Below are positions 5,754 through 12,921 of a stretch of DNA of 12,921 nucleotides, piece after piece (within the stretch, counting starts at the first letter, position 1; each line of letters opens with the position of its first letter). Under the pieces are notes generated by a model. The model did no database searches, was not told the DNA's origin, and saw only the letters and a list, made by a program, of their open reading frames with translations. Origin of the DNA: Burkholderiales bacterium (GTDB lineage: Bacteria; Pseudomonadota; Gammaproteobacteria; Burkholderiales; Burkholderiaceae_F). The DNA lies in assembly GCA_021205255.1 (NCBI GenBank), contig JAJPXW010000124.1, positions 1 through 12,921 of the forward strand, in the 5' to 3' direction. Both the position numbers and the translations under genes were made by a program.

Positions 5754-7271
5754 ATGCATAAAAACCAAAGGTTCTATTTAACTGCTGCTCTTGCTTGCTC
5801 ATCTCTTTTCCTCATTACCGCCTGCGATGATAAAAAACCTATGGAGGCAGCGCATGCCCCTCCAGTAACGGTTATTGACGTTATTGCGCAGAACGTGCCT
5901 GCTAATCTTGAATTTGTAGCTAAGACGGAAAGTTCTAGAGCCGTAGAGATCTATAGCAGAGTCACGGGCTTCCTTGATCAAAGAGTCTATACAGAAGGTG
6001 GAATTGTTAAGGACGGGCAGATCCTGTTTTTAATGGACAAAAGACCTTTTGAAGTCCAATTAAAAGAAGCTGAGGCTTCCTTAGCTTCAAGTAAAGCCGC
6101 ACATTTAGTAGCTCAACAAAATTTAGATAGAATCCGGCCACTTGCTAAACTAAAAGCATTAAGCCAAAGCGACTTGGATTCGGCCGAAGGCCAATTCCAA
6201 ACTTCTGCCGCTCAAGTATCCGACGCGCAAGCTAAAGTCGAATCAGCAAAGCTGAACTTATCTTATTGCACGATCGAATCGCCAGTGACTGGATATGCCG
6301 GTTCTGCCTTGCAGACTGACGGTACTTATATCAATACCTCCAATTCCCACTTAACCACTGTCTACGCAATGGATCCGATGTGGGTGATTTTCTCCATGTC
6401 GGAGAACCAGGAAGCCAAATTAAGCCGCGAAGTGCGTGAAGGCTTATTGCAAGTTCCAGCTGATAATCACTTTATTGCTGAAGTTCAGTTGACGGATGGA
6501 AACACTTATGGCTATCCCGGTAGATTGACTTTTGCTAGTCCTAATTACAATCCAAGTACTGGAACTTTTGAAATCCGCGCCTCTTTCCCAAATCCCGACA
6601 ATCTGCTCAAACCTCAACAATACGTTCGTATTGTCGTTAAGGGAGCGACTTACCCCAATTCCATCATTGTGCCCCAGGTTAGTGTCCAACAAGGAGGAAA
6701 GGGTCACTTCGTGTGGGTGATCAATAATGAAGGCAGAGCGGAAAACCGCCCCGTTACTGTGGGTTCCTGGGTTGGAGAAAATTGGTTAATCACGAGCGGA
6801 CTGCAGGCTGGCGATAAAGTAGTAACTCAGGGAATGTTGTTGCTTGCTCCGGATTCGCCTGTAACTGTTGTCGCTGACGTTAAGCAGGAACAAATTAAGC
6901 TTGAAGAACCGGAAGTCCACATGGAGCCGGAATTCATGCAAGAAGGCAATGAGATTATTGAATCGGTTCCACCAGCTGATATGAAGGGAGGATCCGATGC
7001 GGAAAGCCCAGCCGAGATTGAAAAGAAAGAAGACAGTAATCCAATGTATCCATCGGGTCCAATGCCGTCTCAAACTATTTCGGCTTTGCAACCGACCCTG
7101 CAAAAAGCTAGCCATAGGCTAAGTATCAGTCCAGTCATAGAAATGGGGAATTTTTCTGCAATGCCACCTGAGCTAGTCCCGCATGCGAAAGTGACTCATG
7201 AGAAAGTGACTCATATCCCAAAGAAAAGCTCGCACAAAGCTAGAAGAACAACTAAGAGAGCCACTGGCTAG
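5754..7271 (+). CDS. RND efflux periplasmic adaptor (membrane fusion protein), lipoprotein
   Basis: This is the AcrA/MexA-type adaptor that bridges the inner-membrane transporter and the outer-membrane channel of a tripartite drug/solute efflux pump. The N-terminus is a lipoprotein signal with lipobox ITAC, giving lipid-modified Cys24. Asp25 at +2 is the classical inner-membrane retention signal. Domains in order are a first lipoyl half (about 60-102), an alpha-helical hairpin (about 103-170), a second lipoyl half (about 171-203), a beta-barrel (about 204-297) and a membrane-proximal domain (about 298-375). The hairpin tip carries the channel-docking RLS motif at correct spacing (Arg126, Leu130, Ser137). 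Residues 376-505 are an unusual tail, acidic at first and basic (Lys/Arg/His) at the end; AcrA has about 397 residues in all. First gene of the pump operon; the transporter starts 17 bp after its stop. Confidence 0.95.
   Translation: MHKNQRFYLTAALACSSLFLITACDDKKPMEAAHAPPVTVIDVIAQNVPANLEFVAKTESSRAVEIYSRVTGFLDQRVYTEGGIVKDGQILFLMDKRPFEVQLKEAEASLASSKAAHLVAQQNLDRIRPLAKLKALSQSDLDSAEGQFQTSAAQVSDAQAKVESAKLNLSYCTIESPVTGYAGSALQTDGTYINTSNSHLTTVYAMDPMWVIFSMSENQEAKLSREVREGLLQVPADNHFIAEVQLTDGNTYGYPGRLTFASPNYNPSTGTFEIRASFPNPDNLLKPQQYVRIVVKGATYPNSIIVPQVSVQQGGKGHFVWVINNEGRAENRPVTVGSWVGENWLITSGLQAGDKVVTQGMLLLAPDSPVTVVADVKQEQIKLEEPEVHMEPEFMQEGNEIIESVPPADMKGGSDAESPAEIEKKEDSNPMYPSGPMPSQTISALQPTLQKASHRLSISPVIEMGNFSAMPPELVPHAKVTHEKVTHIPKKSSHKARRTTKRATG
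7187..7214 (+). repeat. 15-bp-period direct repeat in the adaptor tail
   Basis: GAAAGTGACTCAT occurs at 7187-7199 and 7202-7214, a 13-bp identity with 15-bp spacing. It encodes the consecutive pentapeptides KVTHE and KVTHI (residues 479-488) in the low-complexity tail of the adaptor. Confidence 0.85.
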
Positions 7272-7275
7272 CATT

Positions 7276-7283
7276 AGGGAGGG
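7276..7283 (+). promoter_or_regulatory. Strong ribosome binding site of the transporter gene
   Basis: AGGGAGGG lies 5 nt before the ATG at 7289 and inside the 17-bp gap after the adaptor stop. It is the strongest Shine-Dalgarno in the window, and it fixes the transporter start at MFSNFFIKRPIF, the usual N-terminus of the family. Confidence 0.75.
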
Positions 7284-7288
7284 CATCT

Positions 7289-10200
7289 ATGTTTTCGAAT
7301 TTCTTCATTAAACGCCCGATCTTTGCCATCGTAGTTTCGCTGGTCATTATCATTGCCGGCTTGCTCAGTATGTTCAAGTTGCCTATTGAGCAATATCCGA
7401 ACATGACGCCGGTACAGATAACTGTTTCCGCCACCTACCCAGGCGCTGATGCCCAGACGGTTGCAGAAACGGTAGCTGCTCCTATCGAGACGCAGATCAA
7501 TGGTGTCGACAACATGATCTACATGACGAGCACGAGCTCGTCCGGTTCCTTGACGATTACTGTGTACTTTGGCATCGGAACCGATCCAGATATCGCTCAA
7601 GTCCAGGTACAAAACCGCGTTAACATTGCCGAATCCCAGTTGCCGTCTGCAGTGACTACCAATGGTCTAACCATTGAAAAGCGCTCCTCGTCAATTTTGA
7701 TGCTAGTTGGCATTATTGGTACTGATAACCGCTATACCAAAGAATATGTAGCCAACTACGCCAATGTATATGTGCTTGATGCGATTAAGCGTGTGCCTGG
7801 TGCCGGCCAAGCTGCCATTATTGGAGCTTCCGATCAGGCAATGCGTATATGGCTAAATCCAGACCGGATGGCTTCTTTAGGGATTACAACTTCAGACGTT
7901 AGTACCGCAGTAGCTTCGCAAAACTCAAGGTTTGCCTCCGGTAGTGTTGGCGCAGCTCCATCAACGCCAAAAACGGATCTGACTTTCCCTGTGCTTGCTC
8001 CTGAACCTTCGGCTGATCCGACTGGGTATGAGAACATGGTCCTGCGCACTGATCAGAAAGGTGCGGCTGTTGTATATCTCAGGGACGTTGCAGATGTTGA
8101 AGTCGGCCAAAGATCCTACGATGTCGATACGAAGATGGATAATAGTCCCGCTTCCTTTATTGCTGTGTATCAGCAAGCAGGCGCTAACGCCTTGGACGTG
8201 GCTAATTCCATGTACGAGACCTTAAATACCTTGCAAAAACAATTCCCGGAAGGTATTGAGTACAAGATCGCAGTCGACACGACTTATTTCGTCCGCCTTT
8301 CAATTGATGAAGTTATCAAGACGCTTTTCGAGGCTGCCGTCCTTGTTATTTTGGTGGTCTACGTATTCTTGCAGAGCGTCAAGACGACAATTATTGCTTG
8401 TACGGCCATTATCGTTGCTCTTACCGGTGCGTTTATCGGCATGTACTTGCTGGATTTCTCCATCAACATTCTTACCTTGTTCGGGCTAGTCCTAGCAATA
8501 GGATTGGTGGTCGACGATGCCATTGTGGTGGTTGAGAACGTTGAGAGGAACATGAGCGAAAAGCGCATGAATCCGATCGCCGCAACGGAATTGGCTATGT
8601 CCGAAGTGTCGGGGCCTATTATCGCTACGGTATTAGTGTTGTCGAGCGTTTTCATTCCTGCTGGATTCATTGGAGGCACGACTGGTCAGCTTTATAAGCA
8701 GTTCGCCATTACGATTGCTATTTCCGTTATCTTTTCTGGCTTTGTTGCATTGTCTCTAACGCCTGCCTTATGCGGTGCGTGGCTAGAGCATGAAAAGCCA
8801 ATTAACCGCGGTTCATTGGCATGGGTTAATAAGTTTGTCGTCACTATCACGAAAGGCTATGGACACTGGACTAGATGGCTCTATAAAGTTCCATGGTTTG
8901 TCGTCCTGTGCTTCCTATTGATATGCGCGGCTATCTTCGGAATGTTCCGCATCACTCCGACTGGATTTGTGCCTAGCGAGGACCAAGGCTATCTTATGGC
9001 TGCCGTGATCATGCCGAGTTCAGCGAGTCTGAATCGAACAGACGATATGATGGATGGGTTAAATCCCCATTTTCAAAAGATTGAGGGAGTTAAAAATATT
9101 AATTCCCTAGCTGGATTCTCGATTCTTGACGGCGGCACTAAAACTAATGCCGGAACGTATTTCATGTTGTTGAATCCTTTTGCGGAACGCTACAAGAATT
9201 CGGATATTTCGGCAAAAGAAAGTGCAGATGCTATTTTGGCGGATATTTCCCGCATCGGTTTTACTACCCAGATGCAAGGACTAGTAGTTCCTATTAATCC
9301 GCCAGCTATTCCAGGATTAGGAACAACCGGTGGATTTGAATTCTGGATTCAGGATACAACTGGAGGTCCGATCGACCAGCTACAAAATGTAGTTGATAAA
9401 TTTATAGCGAAGGCCAAAGAGAATCCTGCCCTGACTTCAGTCACGACGACTTTCTCTGCAATTGACCAGCAACTGAAGCTTAAATATGATAGAGACAAGT
9501 CGGAGCTATTGGGCTTGTCGACAACTGACGTTTTTGACACTCTGCAGGCGCAGTTTGGTAGTTCCATTGTTAGTCAGTACAGCCAATACTCTCGCGTGTG
9601 GTACGTCATTATGCAGGCTTCTCCGCAATTCCGTGCTACGCCAGAAGATATTCAAAAGCTTTACGTTAGAAATACCTCGGGGGATATGATTCCACTATCT
9701 TCCGTAGTTACTGCGTCCTATACTAATGGACCAACGTTCCTGCCCCACTATAACGGTTTCCCAGCAGCTCAGGTTATTGGAAACTCAGCGGCTGGCTTTT
9801 CAAGTGGCGATGCCATTACGGCATTGAAAGAGATTGCTGCAGAAGTGTTGCCGACCGGATTTATTTATGGTTGGAGCGGCATCAGCTACGAAGAGCAGAG
9901 TTCGGCTTCATCCTCGGCTGTCGTATTTGCATTTGGCTTATTGCTGGTATTCCTAGTATTGGCCGCACAGTACGAAAGCTGGGCACTGCCTTGCTCAGTT
10001 ATTCTCGCAGTTCCGTTTGGCATTATTGGGTCGTTGCTTTTCACGTGGCTAAGAGGTTTGGAAAACGATGTGTATTTCCAAATCGGTATGTTGGTGCTGA
10101 TTGGCTTGGCGGCTAAGAACGCAATTCTTATCGTTGAATTTGCTGTGGAATTGAGAAGGAAGGGCTTGGATCTGCCATCCGCCGCTATTTACGCTGGTGA

Positions 10201-10858
10201 AATTCGTTTCCGCCCAATTATCATGACCTCCTTGGCATTCATTGGCGGCATGATCCCACTGGCTATAGCAACTGGCGCTGGCGCTGAGTCTCGTCATTCT
10301 ATTGGTACCGGTATTATTGGCGGCATGATTGCCTTGTCTAGTTTTGCTTTGCTCTTTGTTCCGATTTTCTATATTTGGTTTGAAGGATGGGCAGAGAACG
10401 TAGGAGCGAAAAGAGCCATTAGGACTTCTGCAAAACTTGCAGAACGCGAATTGCCGATCACTGAAAAACTAAGGCTTGCTATTTTGAATGGCGGCGGTGG
10501 CATTTACGACGTAGACGCTAAGGTAACTGTCACACCTAAGGGTCAGGTGACGATTACGAATTCTCCTGGATTTAGTGTCGAACAAGTGGAAAATGCCGAT
10601 TACGGATTGCCGGGTCAGGAAGCTGTCGTTCCACCGCCACATCCTAATAACGAAACACAAGTTGTGCCACTTTCTGGAGATATTTCGCAAAGCGCACTGC
10701 AGTCGCAACCTGCTACTGGGACTGGTGAAAACACTGCCCAGGGCACTGCAAATGCTCAACAAACGAGTTCAACAGTGCATAATGCAAATGGAGCCCAACC
10801 AACACAAGCTTCCACAGAAGAAGCAAAAGCACAAAATCAGGACAATGAGACTAAATAA
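7289..10858 (+). CDS. HAE-1 family RND efflux transporter (AcrB/MexF/OqxB-like)
   Basis: This is the inner-membrane, proton-driven pump subunit; trimers capture substrates from the periplasm and pass them to the outer-membrane channel. It begins FFIKRPIF and has the usual duplicated plan of a membrane helix, a large periplasmic loop and six more helices. Proton-relay residues are intact: Asp409-Asp410 in GLVVDDAIVVVENVER, Lys943 in AAKNAILIVEF, and Arg973 and Thr980 in the RFRPIIMTS region. The second half reads like MexF/BpeF/OqxB relatives (SRVWYVIMQA, LPHYNGFPAA, GWSGISYEE). The position of AcrB Phe178 appears to be Ile178, so substrates may differ; they cannot be told from sequence. The last membrane helix ends near residue 1031, where AcrB has only about 18 more residues; here a tail of about 155 rich in Gln/Asn/Thr/Ala/Pro follows, probably cytoplasmic. 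It overlaps the next gene by 14 bp. Confidence 0.97.
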   Translation: MFSNFFIKRPIFAIVVSLVIIIAGLLSMFKLPIEQYPNMTPVQITVSATYPGADAQTVAETVAAPIETQINGVDNMIYMTSTSSSGSLTITVYFGIGTDPDIAQVQVQNRVNIAESQLPSAVTTNGLTIEKRSSSILMLVGIIGTDNRYTKEYVANYANVYVLDAIKRVPGAGQAAIIGASDQAMRIWLNPDRMASLGITTSDVSTAVASQNSRFASGSVGAAPSTPKTDLTFPVLAPEPSADPTGYENMVLRTDQKGAAVVYLRDVADVEVGQRSYDVDTKMDNSPASFIAVYQQAGANALDVANSMYETLNTLQKQFPEGIEYKIAVDTTYFVRLSIDEVIKTLFEAAVLVILVVYVFLQSVKTTIIACTAIIVALTGAFIGMYLLDFSINILTLFGLVLAIGLVVDDAIVVVENVERNMSEKRMNPIAATELAMSEVSGPIIATVLVLSSVFIPAGFIGGTTGQLYKQFAITIAISVIFSGFVALSLTPALCGAWLEHEKPINRGSLAWVNKFVVTITKGYGHWTRWLYKVPWFVVLCFLLICAAIFGMFRITPTGFVPSEDQGYLMAAVIMPSSASLNRTDDMMDGLNPHFQKIEGVKNINSLAGFSILDGGTKTNAGTYFMLLNPFAERYKNSDISAKESADAILADISRIGFTTQMQGLVVPINPPAIPGLGTTGGFEFWIQDTTGGPIDQLQNVVDKFIAKAKENPALTSVTTTFSAIDQQLKLKYDRDKSELLGLSTTDVFDTLQAQFGSSIVSQYSQYSRVWYVIMQASPQFRATPEDIQKLYVRNTSGDMIPLSSVVTASYTNGPTFLPHYNGFPAAQVIGNSAAGFSSGDAITALKEIAAEVLPTGFIYGWSGISYEEQSSASSSAVVFAFGLLLVFLVLAAQYESWALPCSVILAVPFGIIGSLLFTWLRGLENDVYFQIGMLVLIGLAAKNAILIVEFAVELRRKGLDLPSAAIYAGEIRFRPIIMTSLAFIGGMIPLAIATGAGAESRHSIGTGIIGGMIALSSFALLFVPIFYIWFEGWAENVGAKRAIRTSAKLAERELPITEKLRLAILNGGGGIYDVDAKVTVTPKGQVTITNSPGFSVEQVENADYGLPGQEAVVPPPHPNNETQVVPLSGDISQSALQSQPATGTGENTAQGTANAQQTSSTVHNANGAQPTQASTEEAKAQNQDNETK

Positions 10859-12809
10859 GCTCTGCGTGGCTTGCGCGGCCGCTCTGCTACTCACTGGATG
10901 CGCGATTGGACCGGACTATGTCCGACCTAATCTGGACATGCCTTTGGAATATCGAACTATTCCCGGCGAGATCCTAGAAAACACCACTTGGCTTGATGCT
11001 CGGTGGTGGATGGATTACCAGGATCCAGGCTTGGATACGCTGATTAGCTGCGCTTTAGCCAATAACAGAACCCTTCAGCAAACGATGGCCAACGTCGAAA
11101 GGGCGGCAGCTGCCGTCACGGTAACGCGGTCAGCCTTGTTTCCCCAACTTGGCTACACGCTCGAGGTTGAAAGAACTAGGTTAAGCGAAACAACAGAAAC
11201 AGGAGCTGCGCTAAAAGGAAGGCCTTACAACACCAGAGGAGCTTTGGCATCGGCATCCTGGGAAATTGACCTTTGGGGCAAAATCAGACGCCAGTTGGAA
11301 GCTGCCGTAGCTACTTTAGGATCCTATGAGGCGGCACATAAAGCGGCTATTTCTTCAGTAATTGGGTCGGTTATAAGTGGCTATCTAAGCGTGCTGATGG
11401 CCGATGAGCAATTAAGAATAGCTGAAGAGACTGCTAAGAGCTATTACAATACCTATAAGCTCTTCATGATTAGCGCCGAGCATGGTAACGTGTCCGACTT
11501 GGAGGTTGTTCAGGCTAAGAGCCAATGGGAAAACGCCAAAGTCCAGATTCCAACTATCCGTCAAGAAAGAATCGAATATCTGAACGCGCTATCGGTCCTG
11601 ACAGGAGTGGATGTTGCCGATCTGCCGAAATTCCGTCGTCTTTCTACATTGAAAGTCCCAGTCATTGCAAAAGGAATTCCTAGTCAGCTCCTCTATCAGC
11701 GCCCAGATGTCGTTGAAGCAGAAGAAGAGCTAATTTCGGCCAATGCAGATATTGGTGCGGCACGGGCTTTGTACTTCCCAACTATTGAAATTACTGGTGA
11801 CTTTGGCTTTTCCAGCTCAAAGCTGAGAAAACTCTTTAAAGCGCCTTCAAGATCGTGGGACTATGTAGGTCAGATTACTGGACCGATTTTCCAATGGGGT
11901 GCTATTCGAGCTGAGAACCGTGAAGCTGATGCCCAGTACATGGCAATGCTAGCTTCCTATAAGGAAACAGTGGCAAATGCCTTTGCTGATGTCGATAATT
12001 CCCTGAGTAGACGTCAAAACGTTGTTCAGGAAATGAAGGACAAAATCTCTTTAGTGCAGAGCTTAAGAGAGTACAAACGTTTAGCTTATGCGCAGTACGA
12101 AGAAGGGTATACCAGCTACACCACAGTTTTGCAGGCTGAACAGTCACTTTTGCCACAAGAACTTGATTTAGCTAGCGTAAGAGCGAACGCTCTACTTTCC
12201 GTTGCACAGATCTATATGGCCATGGGTGGTGGCTGGATTGATATAGCTTTGCAAGAAGAAAGAGATGATATAGAAGCTCGTGAAGCTGCCGAAAAAGCTC
12301 GCCGGGAAGAAGAAAAACGCCTCGAGCGCGCAAGAGCGAGAGGAGAAATGCCAGCTGAAACGAACCCGATGAACGGTGAACCGGATACGGCCCAAGGAAT
12401 GGTGCAAGCAGCAGAAAAGGATCCGAATACTATTATTACGGCTCCTAATGGCGGAGTACCTGTCCCTCCGAACACAATAACCACGTCGACAACATCTAAA
12501 CTTACTAGGAGTACGAGACACACCAACACTAAGACCATGTCGGAAACTACCGCTATGCCGATGGCTGTTGCGACGCCTGTCACTCGTGGCAAATCCAATA
12601 TGATTACTGAAACATCGATGAATGCAACATCGATGACTGAAACGCCGATGACCAATTCAGCGGCCAAGTCTTCGGAGGTCACGAAGATGGTCGATAAAGC
12701 TGAAGCGAAGCCAAACACAGTTGTGGAAACTCCAAGTTATGCTGCGCCAACGCAATCTAAGTCAAAAGCCTCCGTTTCTGCTGCGGCACTTATTAATGCA
12801 GTGAAGTAA
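10845..12809 (+). CDS. RND efflux outer-membrane channel lipoprotein (NodT/OprM family)
   Basis: This is the outer-membrane factor that forms the trimeric beta-barrel and alpha-barrel exit duct of the pump. The start at 10845 gives a lipoprotein signal, MRLNKLCVACAAALLLTGC, with lipobox LTGC (Cys19), followed by the family's GPDYVRP (22-28). Two outer-membrane-efflux repeats span about 60-255 and 285-462, with SWEIDLWGKIRR (138-149) and LLYQRPDVVEAE (282-293) as family signatures. The core ends near GGGW (461-464). OprM-type proteins have about 460-490 residues, but this one has 654. Residues 469-500 form a highly charged probable helix (EERDDIEAREA...), and 501-654 are Thr/Ser/Met/Ala-rich and repetitive. 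Its start lies 14 bp inside the transporter gene with only a weak ribosome site, so translation is probably coupled. A hairpin terminator follows. The tail is expected in the periplasm from OprM/TolC topology. Confidence 0.94.
   Translation: MRLNKLCVACAAALLLTGCAIGPDYVRPNLDMPLEYRTIPGEILENTTWLDARWWMDYQDPGLDTLISCALANNRTLQQTMANVERAAAAVTVTRSALFPQLGYTLEVERTRLSETTETGAALKGRPYNTRGALASASWEIDLWGKIRRQLEAAVATLGSYEAAHKAAISSVIGSVISGYLSVLMADEQLRIAEETAKSYYNTYKLFMISAEHGNVSDLEVVQAKSQWENAKVQIPTIRQERIEYLNALSVLTGVDVADLPKFRRLSTLKVPVIAKGIPSQLLYQRPDVVEAEEELISANADIGAARALYFPTIEITGDFGFSSSKLRKLFKAPSRSWDYVGQITGPIFQWGAIRAENREADAQYMAMLASYKETVANAFADVDNSLSRRQNVVQEMKDKISLVQSLREYKRLAYAQYEEGYTSYTTVLQAEQSLLPQELDLASVRANALLSVAQIYMAMGGGWIDIALQEERDDIEAREAAEKARREEEKRLERARARGEMPAETNPMNGEPDTAQGMVQAAEKDPNTIITAPNGGVPVPPNTITTSTTSKLTRSTRHTNTKTMSETTAMPMAVATPVTRGKSNMITETSMNATSMTETPMTNSAAKSSEVTKMVDKAEAKPNTVVETPSYAAPTQSKSKASVSAAALINAVK
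12611..12655 (+). repeat. Three 15-bp tandem repeats in the channel-protein tail
   Basis: Three consecutive 15-bp units begin AACATCGATGA (12611), AACATCGATGA (12626) and AACGCCGATGA (12641). In frame they give the pentapeptides TSMNA, TSMTE and TPMTN (residues 590-604). The units are diverged, but the codon positions are conserved. Confidence 0.85.
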
Positions 12810-12829
12810 AGAAGAGCAGCAACAAAATC

Positions 12830-12870
12830 ATGGACAGGGTACGGAAAAGGTCTCTGTCCATTTTGCTTTT
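12830..12870 (+). terminator. Intrinsic-type terminator of the efflux operon
   Basis: ATGGACAG (12830-12837) and CTGTCCAT (12854-12861) form a perfect 8-bp stem, and the T-rich stretch TTTTGCTTTT (12861-12870) follows directly. CAAAA upstream and TTTTG downstream can extend the stem past a small bulge. It begins 21 nt after the channel-gene stop and closes the three-gene operon. Nothing recognisable is seen in the remaining 51 bases to the window end. Confidence 0.75.
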
Positions 12871-12921
12871 AGACCTTATGAAGTGGTACATGGAAAGTCT
12901 CATGTGGATTTTCTATTACCC

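Noticed and set aside
12212..12718. A 168-codon hydrophobic reading frame on the minus strand
   Set aside because: It is the antisense of the Thr/Ser-rich channel tail; its Val/Ile-rich composition follows from that, and it shows no ribosome site or family motifs.
10575..12809. A 744-residue channel protein starting at 10575
   Set aside because: The first 90 codons overlap the transporter tail and have no family resemblance; the ATG at 10845 gives a clean lipoprotein signal and the GPDYVRP start.

Overview
The window looks like a chromosomal piece of a betaproteobacterium, most likely a host-associated member of the Burkholderiales (Sutterellaceae-like). This rests on three things: the gene order accD-folC-SPOR protein-cvpA-purF, which is shared by beta- and gammaproteobacteria; betaproteobacterial-looking FolC and PurF sequences; and a GC content that seems to be in the mid-40s by eye. 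The genus is an inference, since there is no rRNA or other decisive marker. All genes lie on the + strand.

Region 1 (2-5267) is a compact housekeeping cluster. It holds accD (cut by the left edge; carboxyltransferase beta subunit of acetyl-CoA carboxylase), folC (dihydrofolate/folylpolyglutamate synthase), a DedD-like SPOR-domain membrane protein, cvpA (inner-membrane protein) and purF (first enzyme of purine synthesis). The first four genes are separated by 17 bp, 10 bp and a 1-bp TAATG overlap, so they are probably one transcript. purF has its own 116-bp leader and a good ribosome binding site. folC and purF both feed one-carbon/purine metabolism, and accD starts fatty-acid synthesis.

Region 2 (5268-5753) is a 486-bp AT-rich non-coding stretch with an unusual density of inverted repeats. 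They include an 11-bp perfect hairpin just after purF, a nested hairpin, a short hairpin, a possible H-type pseudoknot with an A-rich loop, a 26-bp operator-like palindrome, and a leader hairpin near the next gene. It probably holds the end of the purF transcript and the control region of the pump operon.

Region 3 (5754-12809) encodes a complete tripartite RND efflux pump: a lipoprotein periplasmic adaptor, an HAE-1 type inner-membrane transporter and a NodT/OprM-type outer-membrane lipoprotein. The genes are tightly coupled and end at a hairpin terminator (12830-12870). The catalytic and docking motifs are intact. The oddity is that all three proteins carry long low-complexity C-terminal tails (about 130, 155 and 190 residues) absent from AcrA, AcrB and OprM. 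By family topology the adaptor and outer-membrane tails lie in the periplasm and the transporter tail in the cytoplasm. No regulator, mobile element, tRNA, rRNA or CRISPR array was seen.
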